64,000 nucleotides of DNA from Rhizobium lentis (GCF_017352135.1 NZ_CP071454.1:620001-684000), one strand, 5' to 3'. Positions 17,578 to 26,640 are shown, numbered from the stretch's first letter. Numbers and translations: made by a program. Notes: generated by a model not told the origin, from the sequence alone.

Positions 17578-18411
17578 TCAGGCGGCCTTGTCCCAGACGG
17601 GTGCGAGGCCGTCTGGAGAGACGATGCGGCCGTCGGTCTTTGCAAGACCGTGAATTGCGGCGATTTCATCGGTGGACAGCGCGAAGTCGAAGATCGCGAA
17701 GTTTTCGGCGGCACGGGCCTCGCCGACGGTCTTGGACAGCGCGATGACGCCGTCCTGCTGCACGAGCCAGCGCAGCACGACCTGCGCCACCGACTTGCCG
17801 TGCCTGGCAGCGATGTCCTTTAGAACAGGGTCGGTGAAAACCTTGCCGTCGGCCATGCTGTAATAGCCGGTGATCGCCATGCCGGCCTTCCTGGCAGCCC
17901 CGATGACGATATCTTGGTTCAGATAGGGGTGGTACTCGATCTGATTGGTGACGATCGGCGCCTTGGAGAGCTTGACTGACTCGGCCATCAGGTCGGTGTT
18001 GAAGTTGGATACACCGATGTGTCGGACCTTGCCGGCCTCCTTGACCGCGTTCAGCGCACCGATCTGTTCGGCGAACGACACCGCCTCGTTCGGCCAGTGC
18101 AGCAGAAGCAGGTCGACATAGTCGGTCTTCAGCTTCTTCAGGCTTTCGTCGACCGATGCAAGGAAGGCGTCGTGCCTGTAGTTCTCGACCCAGACCTTCG
18201 TGGTCAGGAAGATATCGCCCCGCGCCACGCCGGAATTGACGATCGCTTCTCCAACCTCGGCCTCATTGCCGTAGATTTGGGCGGTATCCACGTGCCGGAA
18301 GCCGACCTTCAGCGCATGCGGCACGATCCTGAGGACATCCGGGCCGGGCATGCGGAAAGTGCCGAAGCCGAGCGCGGGAATGGTGGCTCCATTGGCGGTC
18401 ACGTTATGCAT
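17578..18411 (-). CDS. Aldo/keto reductase
   Basis: 277 residues with the complete AKR catalytic tetrad: Asp42 and Tyr47 (DTAQIYGNEAE), Lys72 (TTKVW) and His105 (LLLLHWPNE). GVSNFN and the NADPH-binding IALSKTVGEARAAENFAIFDF are present near the C-terminus. It is a cytoplasmic NADPH-dependent reductase of the 2,5-diketo-gluconate reductase-like type; the substrate is unknown. It is the last gene of a set with an MFS exporter and a decayed LLM oxidoreductase, divergent from a LysR regulator. That suggests a detoxification operon for a reactive carbonyl or quinone-like compound. A clear terminator follows. Confidence 0.93.
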   Translation of the reverse strand: MHNVTANGATIPALGFGTFRMPGPDVLRIVPHALKVGFRHVDTAQIYGNEAEVGEAIVNSGVARGDIFLTTKVWVENYRHDAFLASVDESLKKLKTDYVDLLLLHWPNEAVSFAEQIGALNAVKEAGKVRHIGVSNFNTDLMAESVKLSKAPIVTNQIEYHPYLNQDIVIGAARKAGMAITGYYSMADGKVFTDPVLKDIAARHGKSVAQVVLRWLVQQDGVIALSKTVGEARAAENFAIFDFALSTDEIAAIHGLAKTDGRIVSPDGLAPVWDKAA

Positions 18412-18426
18412 GGTTAGCTCCTTGGG

Positions 18427-19016
18427 TTACTCCGCAGCGCTCTTCGCTGGAGAGGATTGGTTTTTGAGAACGGGAAGGACATCGCGCGCCAGTTGATCGA
18501 TGACCTCGTCGAGCGGCCGTCGCGACGGCCGCAGAAGAAGCGACAGATGATCAATGCCGGCGTCTTCTAAAGCTTGCAGATGGTCGATGAAGGCGTTGCG
18601 CCCGATGCGCGCGCCAAAGCGGCGAGGCGCCGCCGGCTCCGCTGGATCTTCGGCGAGATCAAGTTGGGAAGCGCTGACGAAGACACCGCGCGGCAGGCCG
18701 AGGGCCTTGCGAGCAGCACTCCGAGGTTGGCGAAGGGATCGTAGATGGACCCGGCGTCGCCGAAATTGTTGGCATCGAACACCGGCACGTCGCGCATCCA
18801 GACGGCTGCGAAACCGGAACGGTCGACCTGGCGGAGGAGGTCGGGATAGTTTGTGAGATCCGGAACGCCGAAGCGGTGTCCCTTTCTCACGCGCTGCTCT
18901 TCCCGTTCCGGCGACCAGTCGTTGTCAAGTGGAAGCTCGATGCCGAGCGTCATGCCGCCTTGCGGCCTGCGGATGCAGTCGAGCGCAAAGAATTGGCCTG
19001 CGTTGAACGTAGACAT
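18427..19016 (-). pseudogene. Decayed LLM-class (BA3436-type) flavin oxidoreductase
   Basis: The start encodes about 100 good residues of a luciferase-like oxidoreductase (MTLGIELPLDNDWSPERE, FAAVWMRDVPVFDANNFGDAGSIYDPFANLGVLLA). The reading then shifts frame, and the last 90 residues continue in another frame (ALGLPRGVFVSASQLDLAEDPAEPAAPRRFGARIGRNAFIDHLQALEDAGIDHLSLLL, abbreviated here by motif) to a stop at 18427. The total coding length is about 196 residues against the usual 300 or more, so roughly 100 central residues are gone. It lies between the MFS and aldo/keto reductase genes on the same strand and was evidently part of that operon. Confidence 0.8.
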
Positions 19017-19046
19017 GGGAATTCTCCTAAGTGAGATCGAATCTGG

Positions 19047-19067
19047 CCCGGCGCTGAAGACGCCGGG
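19047..19067 (-). other. Hairpin between MFS gene and LLM pseudogene
   Basis: CCCGGCG and CGCCGGG form a perfect seven-base stem with a seven-base loop, 11 bases downstream of the MFS stop. No T-run follows, so it may protect or attenuate the upstream message rather than terminate it. Confidence 0.5.
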
Positions 19068-19077
19068 TCAAAAGCAC

Positions 19078-20259
19078 TCAGGCTGCCGTCAGGACTGGGG
19101 CTGTCCGGCGATCAAGGGCGCCGCTCCAGATGGTAAGGAACAGGGCGACGACGACGAGGATCGCGCCGACCCAGGGGGTCGCACCCAGACCGAGGGGTGA
19201 TTCGACGACCAGACCGCCGAGCCATGCACCGATGGCGATGCCAAGATTGAAGGCTGCGATGTTGAGAGCCGAGGCGACATCGACAGCTCCGGGACGGTGT
19301 TCCTTGGCGAGCTTCACGACATAGATCTGCAGACCCGGCACGTTGCCGAACTGGAGGAAGCCGAGCGCCGCAAGGGTAGCAATCGCCAAGACCGGCGATA
19401 CAGCGGTGAAGGTCAGGATGACCAGCACGATTGCCTGCAGGATGAACAGGCCGATCAGCGCCTTGACTGGATTGTGGTTTGCGATCCTGCCGCCAGCGAT
19501 GTTGCCGATAGCGATTGCGATGCCATAGAGCACCAGGATTAGGCTGACGCTCTGCTGGGAGAAGCCGGTGATTTCCTGCAGGATCGGGGCCAGGAAAGTG
19601 AAGGCGACAAAGGTGCCGCCGTAGCCGAGCGCGGTCATGGCGAAGACGATCAGCAGACGGCCGGAACCGAGGACGCGGACCTGGTCGAGCAGACTTGCCG
19701 GAGGCGCTTTCTTCAGGTTGTTCGGCAAAAGCGCCGCGATGGCAAGCGATGCGATGACGCCAAGTCCGGCAACGGCCCAGAAGGTCGCACGCCAGCCGAG
19801 GATCTGGCCGATATAGGTGCCGAGCGGTACACCGGTGACGATGGCGACCGTCAGGCCCATGAACATCATGGCGATGGCGGAGGCGCGCCGGTTTTCCGGC
19901 ACCAGATCGGCCGCGATGGTTGAGCCGACCGAGAAGAAGACGCCGTGGGCGAAGGCCGCCAGCACGCGGGCGACGAGCAGAAGGTCGTAGCTCGGCGACA
20001 GCGCCGCGACCGTGTTGCCGATGATGAACAGGGCCATCAGGCCGAGCAGCAGCGGCTTGCGTTCGACCTTGCCTGTCAAGGCCGTCAGGATCGGCGCGCC
20101 GAAGGTGACGCCGAGCGCATAAACGCTGACGATCAGGCCGGCAAGTGGCAGGCTGATGTGGAGGTCGTTTGCGACCGTCGGCAAAAGACCGACGATCACG
20201 AATTCGGTGGTGCCGATCGCGTAAGCAGCGATCGTTAGGGCAAAGATGGCTAAGGGCAT
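19078..20259 (-). CDS. MFS transporter, DHA1 (AraJ/sugar-efflux-like)
   Basis: 393 residues with twelve predicted membrane segments. The start LAIFALTIAAYAIGTTEFVIVGLLPTVANDL and the motif FGAPILTALTGKVERKPLLLGLM (motif A region, residues ~50-72) are typical of the AraJ/YdhP-like drug and sugar efflux branch. It is an inner-membrane proton-coupled exporter of unknown substrate. It heads the operon with the LLM remnant and the aldo/keto reductase, and is divergent from a LysR regulator that probably controls it. Confidence 0.92.
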   Translation of the reverse strand: MPLAIFALTIAAYAIGTTEFVIVGLLPTVANDLHISLPLAGLIVSVYALGVTFGAPILTALTGKVERKPLLLGLMALFIIGNTVAALSPSYDLLLVARVLAAFAHGVFFSVGSTIAADLVPENRRASAIAMMFMGLTVAIVTGVPLGTYIGQILGWRATFWAVAGLGVIASLAIAALLPNNLKKAPPASLLDQVRVLGSGRLLIVFAMTALGYGGTFVAFTFLAPILQEITGFSQQSVSLILVLYGIAIAIGNIAGGRIANHNPVKALIGLFILQAIVLVILTFTAVSPVLAIATLAALGFLQFGNVPGLQIYVVKLAKEHRPGAVDVASALNIAAFNLGIAIGAWLGGLVVESPLGLGATPWVGAILVVVALFLTIWSGALDRRTAPVLTAA

Positions 20260-20414
20260 GACAAATTCCTCTCCGCCTCACCGTGTGAGGGGGGCTGAGA
20301 CAGCAATGCTGTCGGTTGATTGACTGCTGCGGTGCAATGTGTCTGAAAAGGACTTGCACGATAATCCAGAGGATTGAGAAAATACCTTTGAACTCAATTC
20401 ATAGGTAAACTTGC

Positions 20415-21338
20415 ATGAATAATCGGGCAGGAGAAATGGAAGTTTTTGTAGCGACTGCGGAATTGCAGAGCTTTTCGGCTGCGGGACGGCGGCTGGAACT
20501 CTCGCCGTCCGCGGTCAGCAAGCTCATCACCCGGATCGAGGATCGGCTCGGTACCCGCCTTATGGTCCGTTCCACCCGGGCGATAAAGCTCACCCCAGAA
20601 GGTGAGATCTATCTTGCAAGGGCGCAGCGCATTCTCGCGGAGATTGCCGAAACCGAGCAGATCGTCGCGGGCGGCGGCAGGATGGTTCCGCGCGGGCTTC
20701 TTCGGGTCAACGCGTCTGTGGGCTTTGGTGAGCGATACCTGCTGCCACTCATTCCAGCGTTTCTGGAGCTCTATCCCGAAGTCCAGCTCGATGTCTCGCT
20801 AACAGACGGTGTCATCGGGCTGATCGAGGAGCGTACCGATATCGCCATACGTTCGGGCCCCATGAGCGACTCGGCACTGAAGGCGAGGAAATTGCTGGAG
20901 AGCCGGCGCGTGATCGTCGCCTCTCCTGCCTACCTCAAAATGCATGGCGTACCGAAAACGCCACAGGATCTTGCGGATCATAACTGCTTCAGCTTCAATT
21001 TCCGACGCAGCCTCAATGAGTGGCCGTTCCGCAACCCAGGATCATCCGAGGTCTACCGTCTGCCTATTTCGGGCAATACATCGGTCAACAGCGGCATGAT
21101 CATTCGCAGGCTCTGTCTTGCCGGCAGCGGGCTCGGACGAGTTGGGCTGTTCCATGTCCAACCAGACATCGACTCTGGTTTGCTGATCCCCGTGCTTGAA
21201 GACTACAATCCCGAAGACATCGAATTGATTCACGCAGTTTTTGCCGGACACGACCATCTTGCGGCTCGTATTCGCGCGTTCATCGACTTTTTGGTGGAAC
21301 ACGTCGGCGGAGAAAGAAGCGAGGAAACGATCTCGTGA
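20415..21338 (+). CDS. LysR-family transcriptional regulator
   Basis: 307 residues. The N-terminal helix-turn-helix (MEVFVATAELQSFSAAGRRLELSPSAVSKLITRIEDRLGTRLMVRSTR, residues 8-55) is followed by the effector-binding domain (GLLRVNASVGFGERYLLPLIPAFLELYPEVQLDVSL; ERTDIAIRSGPMSDSAL) of the CrgA/DmlR-like group. It is divergent from the MFS / aldo/keto reductase operon across a 155-base AT-richer intergenic region, the classic LysR arrangement, so autoregulation and control of that operon are likely. The effector is unknown. Confidence 0.94.
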   Translation: MNNRAGEMEVFVATAELQSFSAAGRRLELSPSAVSKLITRIEDRLGTRLMVRSTRAIKLTPEGEIYLARAQRILAEIAETEQIVAGGGRMVPRGLLRVNASVGFGERYLLPLIPAFLELYPEVQLDVSLTDGVIGLIEERTDIAIRSGPMSDSALKARKLLESRRVIVASPAYLKMHGVPKTPQDLADHNCFSFNFRRSLNEWPFRNPGSSEVYRLPISGNTSVNSGMIIRRLCLAGSGLGRVGLFHVQPDIDSGLLIPVLEDYNPEDIELIHAVFAGHDHLAARIRAFIDFLVEHVGGERSEETIS

Positions 21339-21763
21339 CACGATGATCGTCCTCGTCGGGTTTACAGTCTCGAACCTTGAGCAATCCGGCGCTCGATCAT
21401 GATCGAACTGCGGGCGTGGCAGCGTCACGAGGGCCGGACCACGATCAGGCGCTGGCTGATGGCATCGCTTCAGCCGCGATCATACCCCGGTGACGCAGGT
21501 GGCGGCGTCGCAGTCATTGCGCCGCGCGAAGGCGATCGGTCCGTTCTCGGCGCCTTGAAGCATAGAAATGGTTTGATCCATCGCAATGTTCGAAACCGGC
21601 ATGTCGGCAGCAACGAAGAGACGGTGGCCGTTCCTTAGATCGTGACGAGCGCGCGGGCATGCTCCTTCATGAGAATTGCGATTAGTTGGCCGACATCCGT
21701 CACCGGGGAAGCTTCCGTGTTGCACGGATAATTCGCATTGATCCTCGGCAACTAGAATCTCGG
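21339..21763. other. Gene-poor stretch with a possible decayed reading frame
   Basis: No complete gene is supported. On the reverse strand a fragment ending at 21635 reads TEASPVTDVGQLIAILMKEHARALVTI, which looks like the start of a CBS-type domain. A second frame further on (toward 21480) reads RLFVAADMPVSNIAMDQTISML. Together they may be the remains of a small regulatory-domain gene belonging to the neighbouring FixK-type block, but the similarity is weak. Confidence 0.3.
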
Positions 21764-22741
21764 CTACGGAACGATGACAGCGGCGCCAGTAAACCGGCCT
21801 GAGCGCAGGTCGTCGAGGGCGTCGTTCGCATGCTCGAGAGCGTAGGTGCTGGTGACGCATCCTACTTTGGCCGCCTTGGCGATCGAGAAGAATTCGGCTC
21901 CGTCCTTCCGGGTCAGGTTCGCCACCGAGACCACCCGCCGCTCGCCCCAGAGCAGGCGGTAGGGCATCCTCGGAATGTCTGACATGTGGATGCCGCCGCA
22001 GACCACGGTTCCGCCCTTCCGCACTACGTTGAGCGCCATCGGCACGAGCTCGCCGGCCGGTGCGAAGATGATGGCCGAGTCGAGTTGGACCGGAGGAGTA
22101 TCGCCGGAATATCCTGCCCAGACGGCGCCAAGATCACGCGCAAACTTGCGTCCGGCCTCATCTCCCGGGCGCACGAATGCGTAGACGCTCTTGCCTTGAT
22201 GTTTGCACACCTGCACCAGGATGTGGGCGGCTGCGCCGAATCCATAGATGCCGATCGTCCTCCCCTCGCCCGCCATTTTCAGTGATCGCCACCCGATGAG
22301 GCCCGCGCAGAGGAGAGGCGCGGTCGCCACCGGGTCCGCATCGTCAGGAAGCTCGAACGCGTAGCCCGCCTCGACGATCGCATGCGTCGCGAAGCCGCCG
22401 TCGATCGTGTAGCCCGTGAAGCCGGGTTCGTCGCAAAGGTTCTCGCGACCTTCACAGCAATATGCGCAGTGGCCGCAGGTGTGGCCCAGCCATGGAACCC
22501 CGACTTTTCGACCGACGAGTCGAATGGGAACGCCTTCCCCAGTTGCGATTACGGAGCCAACAATCTCATGCCCTGGAACGAGGGGAAGCTTTGGCTTGGA
22601 GAGATCTCCGTCGCAGACATGAAGGTCCGTGCGGCAGACGCCGCAGGCTTCGACCTTGACGACGATCTGACCGTGCGGCGTTGGCGGATCCGGCAGCTCC
22701 ATGAGACGGAGCGGCCGCCCCACCCTTTCGAGTACCATCGC
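21764..22741 (-). CDS. Zinc-dependent alcohol dehydrogenase
   Basis: About 325 residues of the medium-chain dehydrogenase family. Catalytic zinc ligands are in CGVCRTDLHVCDGD and GHEIVG. The structural zinc cysteines are in CGHCAYCCEGRENLC, and the Rossmann GIYGFGAAAHILVQV is present. I chose the ATG at 22741 because GGAGGGCGACGTGAGGG precedes it and homologues start at MVLERVGRPL; earlier in-frame starts exist. It interconverts a primary alcohol and aldehyde with NAD(P). A FixK/FNR-type box is centred 73 bases upstream, implying induction under low oxygen. The product resembles AdhA-like enzymes found in rhizobial microaerobic clusters. Confidence 0.92.
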   Translation of the reverse strand, partial: AMVLERVGRPLRLMELPDPPTPHGQIVVKVEACGVCRTDLHVCDGDLSKPKLPLVPGHEIVGSVIATGEGVPIRLVGRKVGVPWLGHTCGHCAYCCEGRENLCDEPGFTGYTIDGGFATHAIVEAGYAFELPDDADPVATAPLLCAGLIGWRSLKMAGEGRTIGIYGFGAAAHILVQVCKHQGKSVYAFVRPGDEAGRKFARDLGAVWAGYSGDTPPVQLDSAIIFAPAGELVPMALNVVRKGGTVVCGGIHMSDIPRMPYRLLWGERRVVSVANLTRKDGAEFFSIAKAAKVGCVTSTYALEHANDALDDLRSGRFTGAAVIVP

Positions 22742-22807
22742 CCTCACGTCGCCCTCCATCGGCATGTACCACCGCGCTAGTCGTATCACCACATTCACTA
22801 CCTCGAC

Positions 22808-22821
22808 TTGATCCCGGTCAA
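22808..22821. promoter_or_regulatory. FNR/FixK-type box (first of a tandem pair)
   Basis: TTGATCCCGGTCAA, matching TTGAT-N4-ATCAA with one change. It lies in the divergent region between the alcohol dehydrogenase (start 22741) and the small protein (start 22912). The centre is 73 bases from the dehydrogenase ATG, where a -41.5 activator site is expected for a short leader. Confidence 0.75.
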
Positions 22822-22830
22822 GCATCCAGA

Positions 22831-22844
22831 TTGATGCTCGTCAA
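22831..22844. promoter_or_regulatory. FNR/FixK-type box (second of the pair)
   Basis: TTGATGCTCGTCAA, centred about 74 bases before the ATG at 22912. With the box at 22808 it gives each divergent gene its own site at almost the same distance, which argues against chance. Confidence 0.7.
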
Positions 22845-22911
22845 AGAACGAATGCCGCGGATCCGATAGGCTCCTGACAGAGCGCCACGACCTCATCCAA
22901 AGGAGACGGAC

Positions 22912-23211
22912 ATGCGCGGACAAGAAGCAACTTGTAAGGCACCAACGGGCGCCGGGACACCGATCGGGCAGGTCGAACGGACGTCCGCAGACCTTGTTCT
23001 CGATCGTCGGGACGAGGATCGCTGGGAGGTGACGGCGATGACGCCACGAGGCCTGGCCTGGACGAGGGACCATTTCTGCTGCGCGCTCCGGCAATCCTTC
23101 AACGGCAGCATGTGTCTCGACATCATGAGCGCTGATCGTCTTCTCAAGGAAGCGCACGCCGAAGGATTGACGACAGAGTTCGTCAGCCTGTCAGGTAAGG
23201 ATATTTACTGA
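22912..23211 (+). CDS. Small protein of unknown function in the FixK-type block
   Basis: 99 residues, not recognised. A strong AAAGGAGA ribosome-binding site and a FixK-type box about 74 bases upstream support it as a real gene. The N-terminal 35 residues are polar and probably disordered; the C-terminal part (RDHFCCALRQSFNGSMCLDIMSADRLLKEAHAEGL, described by its Cys residues and amphipathic helix) looks folded. No membrane segment or signal is visible. It is divergent from the alcohol dehydrogenase and convergent with the PNPOx-like gene. The 156 bases after it hold nothing recognisable. Confidence 0.65.
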   Translation: MRGQEATCKAPTGAGTPIGQVERTSADLVLDRRDEDRWEVTAMTPRGLAWTRDHFCCALRQSFNGSMCLDIMSADRLLKEAHAEGLTTEFVSLSGKDIY

Positions 23212-23367
23212 CCCGTTCACCACCGTCGTCTGCGCCATCAGTCGGAGACCCCGCAACGCATACTCGAGCTCGTCGAAGCGGTCGCGCCTACACACCGCTG
23301 CCGATAACGGCCTCGAGGCGGAAAGCCAGCGACCTATCATCGGGATTTCAACGCGCGGGACAGCGGA

Positions 23368-23826
23368 TCAGTCCGCCCTCACCGCCCTCCGTCCCGTCAC
23401 GGCGGTTACGAGAATGCCGTAGAAGACGTGAGGCGAGCCATCGAGCATGGGGACCTCGTGGGGCTTCATGGAGCCGATCTCCCACCAGTCCGAATACTTT
23501 TGGAGAAGCGACCACGCATGGAGCCTTTCGCTTCCACGCGCGTCGCTGTCCGGAAACTCCTCGAACCTGCCTTCGACGACGACGCTCGTCCACCCGCCAC
23601 CGCTCGAACGCTGCTCCACGTGAAGGCAGACCTTGTGGTTCCCCCGCATCCAGTCGAGCTTCTTGCCTGGCATCGTGAAGCTATAGGCGATGCCGCTGGA
23701 AAAGGCGAAGTAGATTGCCGCCACATAAGGCTGGCCATCCTTGCAGCATGCGAGATGACCGAAGCGCTCGTTCTCAAGGATCCGGTAGCATTCGCCTGGG
23801 TTGATCTCCGTCAGCTCGATCGTCAT
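23368..23826 (-). CDS. Pyridoxamine 5'-phosphate oxidase-like flavin-binding protein
   Basis: 152 residues from the ATG at 23826 (MTIELTEINPGECYRIL); an upstream extension to 23904 is not conserved. The split-barrel signature is ILENERFGHLACCKDGQPYVAAIYFAFSSGIAYSFTMPGKKLDWMRGNHKVCLHVE, described here by its key parts LENERFGHLAC and MPGKKLDWMR. Such proteins bind FMN, F420 or haem-like cofactors; the substrate is unknown. It is divergent from a universal stress protein gene. Homologues recur in rhizobial and other FNR-controlled clusters together with stress proteins. Confidence 0.88.
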   Translation of the reverse strand: MTIELTEINPGECYRILENERFGHLACCKDGQPYVAAIYFAFSSGIAYSFTMPGKKLDWMRGNHKVCLHVEQRSSGGGWTSVVVEGRFEEFPDSDARGSERLHAWSLLQKYSDWWEIGSMKPHEVPMLDGSPHVFYGILVTAVTGRRAVRAD

Positions 23827-23885
23827 GGCCGTGTTCTCCAGCTTTAGTGAGGGCACGATGATAAGAGCTTCGTTGCGCCGGCGCC

Positions 23886-23899
23886 TTGACGAAGCGCAA
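23886..23899. promoter_or_regulatory. Possible degenerate FixK-type box
   Basis: TTGACGAAGCGCAA: the left half-site is good and the right half has one mismatch to TCAA. It lies 67 bases from the start of the PNPOx-like gene and 64 from the universal stress protein gene, the same geometry as the better boxes nearby. On sequence alone it is weak. Confidence 0.35.
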
Positions 23900-23956
23900 T
23901 GCAAACTCTCTCTGCGGCACGCATCATGACGGCTGGTTTAACCTCAGGAGGCCATC

Positions 23957-24778
23957 GTGAAGCCGCAGTTCCATCTCCCATTGTCGACCTATCCCGACGC
24001 GAGTTCCTTCACCATTATCGACAATGCCGTCGATCTGGCTCGGCAGAATGACGCCCATCTCGTCGCCAGCATCCCGCAAGTCCGAATCCCCCAGGTCCAT
24101 CAGCCCTTTCCCACAGTGATCGATGTCGACACGTGGCGGGGGCAAGCAGAGCGATATAGCCGGGACAGTGGGACTTCGCTGCGGGAACATATCTCCCGCG
24201 CTGTTTCCGAGACTGGCGTCCAAGTGCGCATCCATGGATTCGAGGCCACGGAGCCGTTCGTGTTTGAACGCTTTTCCGAAATCACCAGGTGCCACGACCT
24301 GTCCATCGTCGAGGCCTCGGAGCTCTCCCGCCAGCTTTCCGAGACGCTGCTGTTCGGAAGCGGCCGTCCCCTCGTGCTATTTCCCGCCACGAGCGTCTGC
24401 TCTCGTATAGACACGATCGCCGTTGCCTGGGACGGCAGCGCCACTGCCGCGCGCGCCCTATCCTGCGCTCGGATTTTCATTGAACGTTCGACCAAGGTGC
24501 AGGTCATCTCGATCACCGACGACAAGGAGATCAACAAGGAGAACCGCGCGCTCCTGATCTCGTCCTTGAAGCATTCGGGATTCGACGTAGAAGACGTGTC
24601 GATCCAGGCAGCCGGAGAGACCGCTGCCGCCGCCATCCAATCGGCCGCGCTGGAACGTAAAGCAGACCTTCTGGTAGCGGGCGGATTCGGCCATTCCCGG
24701 CTTCGTGAATTTATCCTCGGCGGCGTTACTCGCGAACTGCTCGCTAAGGCGGAGCTGCCGGTGCTTCTCGCCCACTAG
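23957..24778 (+). CDS. Universal stress protein (tandem UspA domains)
   Basis: 273 residues. The C-terminal UspA domain (about 150-273) is clear, with IAVAWDGSATAARALSCA and the ATP-binding-type GGFGHSRLREFILGGVTRELL (G-x2-G-x9-G-S/T pattern). The N-terminal half is a more diverged second Usp fold. Such proteins are cytoplasmic and support survival under starvation and low oxygen. An AGGAGG lies just before the start; the first codon is at 23957. The 3' end overlaps the converging P1B ATPase gene by four bases. Confidence 0.9.
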   Translation: MKPQFHLPLSTYPDASSFTIIDNAVDLARQNDAHLVASIPQVRIPQVHQPFPTVIDVDTWRGQAERYSRDSGTSLREHISRAVSETGVQVRIHGFEATEPFVFERFSEITRCHDLSIVEASELSRQLSETLLFGSGRPLVLFPATSVCSRIDTIAVAWDGSATAARALSCARIFIERSTKVQVISITDDKEINKENRALLISSLKHSGFDVEDVSIQAAGETAAAAIQSAALERKADLLVAGGFGHSRLREFILGGVTRELLAKAELPVLLAH

Positions 24779-26640
24779 AGAGCGCGAAGGGCATTCAGGA
24801 TGACCGCCACGTCGATGGCCTCCTGCAGCAATGCGCCGCCGACGGGCGGAAGGTAGCCCGCTCCCGCGAAGCCCATTGCGAGGAGCGAGAGACCTATGCC
24901 CGCATAGATGCTCTGGAGCGCGATCTTGCGTGAACGACGCGCGATGGCGATCGCCTTGGTTATCCTGGTCAGGTCGTCCCGGACGAGAACGATATCCGCA
25001 GCCTCCGCGGCCGCGGCAAGTTTCTCGACGCCGACAGCGATTCCGACGTCTGCTGCTGCCAGCGCTGGCGCGTCGTTCACTCCGTCGCCGACCATCAGCA
25101 CTCTCCCCTTGACTCGCTCCTTCTCAATGACTTCGACTTTGTCGGAGGGATCAAGCCTCGCCGCGACGTCGTCTAAGCCCAGCGAGCGAGCTATCGCTGT
25201 CGCGATGGGCAGTTCGTCACCGGAAGCGAGTACGACCCGAGAGATCCCTGATGCCCTGAGCTGGGTGACGAATTTGACAGCGTCCTTGCGAAGACGGTCC
25301 TCGAGCGTGATCGTGCCAGCGAGCGTACCATCAAAGAGAACCTTTACACGCATCGCGCTGCTTGAACCATTCGACCCTGACGGCGCAGCCTCTCCGAAAT
25401 ACGTGTCTCCTCCGACGCTAACCCGCACGCCATCAATTACGCCGGAGATTCCGGATCCGGCGGTCTCGGTCACCTCCGATGGACGACTTAGTACCAGTCC
25501 GCGTCTGCGCGCCTCGTCCACCAGCGCGCGTCCGACCACATGGCCCGAGGCCTGGTCCAGCGAGGCGGCCAGCCGCAGGATCCTGTCGGGATGCTCCGGG
25601 CCATCGATGTGACCGACTTCCGGCTGCCCCGCCGTGAGCGTCCCGGTCTTGTCGAAAACCGCTACGGTGGCTTGGGCGAGAGCCTCGAGAGGTCCCGCGC
25701 CCTTCACCAGAACGCCCTCCTTGGCGGCTTTTGAGGTGCCGGCGGCAAGCGCGACGGGTACGGCCAGGATCAACGGACAGGGCGTGGCGACGACCAGCAC
25801 GGCCACGATCCGTGACATGTCTCCGGACATGTATGCCGAGACCCCGGCCACCGCGATCGTTGCGAACAGGAACCAGACCGAGAACCGGTCGGCCAGGCGC
25901 ATCAGCTTCGCCTTGGAACGCCTCGACGCTTCCACGAGCCTGACTATTCCGGCATAGGTGCTATCTTCGGCGCGGCTTAGAACGCGGATTTCGATCGCGT
26001 CGCCCTCATTCGTGGCGCCGCTCGAAATGTTGCCACCCCTTGCGATGCGCACCGGGAAAGGTTCTCCGGTCAGTACCGCCTGGTCGATCCTCGCGAATTC
26101 GCCGACGAGCGTCCCGTCGGCCGGTACGACGTCGCCCTTGCGTATCAGAAGCACATCGCCGACCGCGATCTTCTCGATCGGAATTTCTTCGAAACCGCTC
26201 CCGGCCAGCCGCAGGGCCGTGCGCGGGACCTCCGCCAGCAATGCCGACATGCCCTCGTCGGCGCGACGATGTGCGTATGCCTCCAGAAACTGACCGCCGG
26301 AATACATGAGGCCGACAATCGCTCCTGCAAGATATTCGCCGAACCATAAAGAGGACCCCATAGCCAGGGCGGCGATCAGGTCCAGGCCGTATTCCTCATT
26401 TTGCAGCTTCTTTGCAATCTCGATACAAAGGGATAGCAGAATCAGGCCGGTGCAGCCTAGCAGGACTAACCGATATCCAGGGACGTGACCCACGAGATAG
26501 AAGACGAGTGCGGCCGCAAGCGCAAGGAGCGATGACACTACCAGAAGGCCCGACCGGGGGCCTGCCTTCCCCAGTTGCGATATCCCGCCCTGGGGCCACG
26601 TCCACCTACCAGCCCACCACGCCGCCGCCGTAGCCATCAA
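24775..26640 (-). CDS. Heavy-metal P1B-type ATPase with TPC motif, no metal-binding domain
   Basis: 621 residues. The membrane metal motif is TPCPL (286-290) in VVATPCPLILAVPVALAAGTS. The phosphorylated Asp330 lies in VFDKTGTLT, and the hinge GDGVNDAPALAAADVGIAVG is near the C-terminus. There is no N-terminal HMA domain; the first ~60 residues hold extra membrane segments. TPC motifs place it away from the Cu (CPC) and Zn/Cd (CPC with HMA) pumps and near the P1B-5 type, for which Ni/Fe export has been described in rhizobia. The metal here is not proven. It is 21 bases downstream of a DksA/TraR-like gene on the same strand and probably shares its promoter. Confidence 0.9.
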   Translation of the reverse strand: MMATAAAWWAGRWTWPQGGISQLGKAGPRSGLLVVSSLLALAAALVFYLVGHVPGYRLVLLGCTGLILLSLCIEIAKKLQNEEYGLDLIAALAMGSSLWFGEYLAGAIVGLMYSGGQFLEAYAHRRADEGMSALLAEVPRTALRLAGSGFEEIPIEKIAVGDVLLIRKGDVVPADGTLVGEFARIDQAVLTGEPFPVRIARGGNISSGATNEGDAIEIRVLSRAEDSTYAGIVRLVEASRRSKAKLMRLADRFSVWFLFATIAVAGVSAYMSGDMSRIVAVLVVATPCPLILAVPVALAAGTSKAAKEGVLVKGAGPLEALAQATVAVFDKTGTLTAGQPEVGHIDGPEHPDRILRLAASLDQASGHVVGRALVDEARRRGLVLSRPSEVTETAGSGISGVIDGVRVSVGGDTYFGEAAPSGSNGSSSAMRVKVLFDGTLAGTITLEDRLRKDAVKFVTQLRASGISRVVLASGDELPIATAIARSLGLDDVAARLDPSDKVEVIEKERVKGRVLMVGDGVNDAPALAAADVGIAVGVEKLAAAAEAADIVLVRDDLTRITKAIAIARRSRKIALQSIYAGIGLSLLAMGFAGAGYLPPVGGALLQEAIDVAVILNALRAL

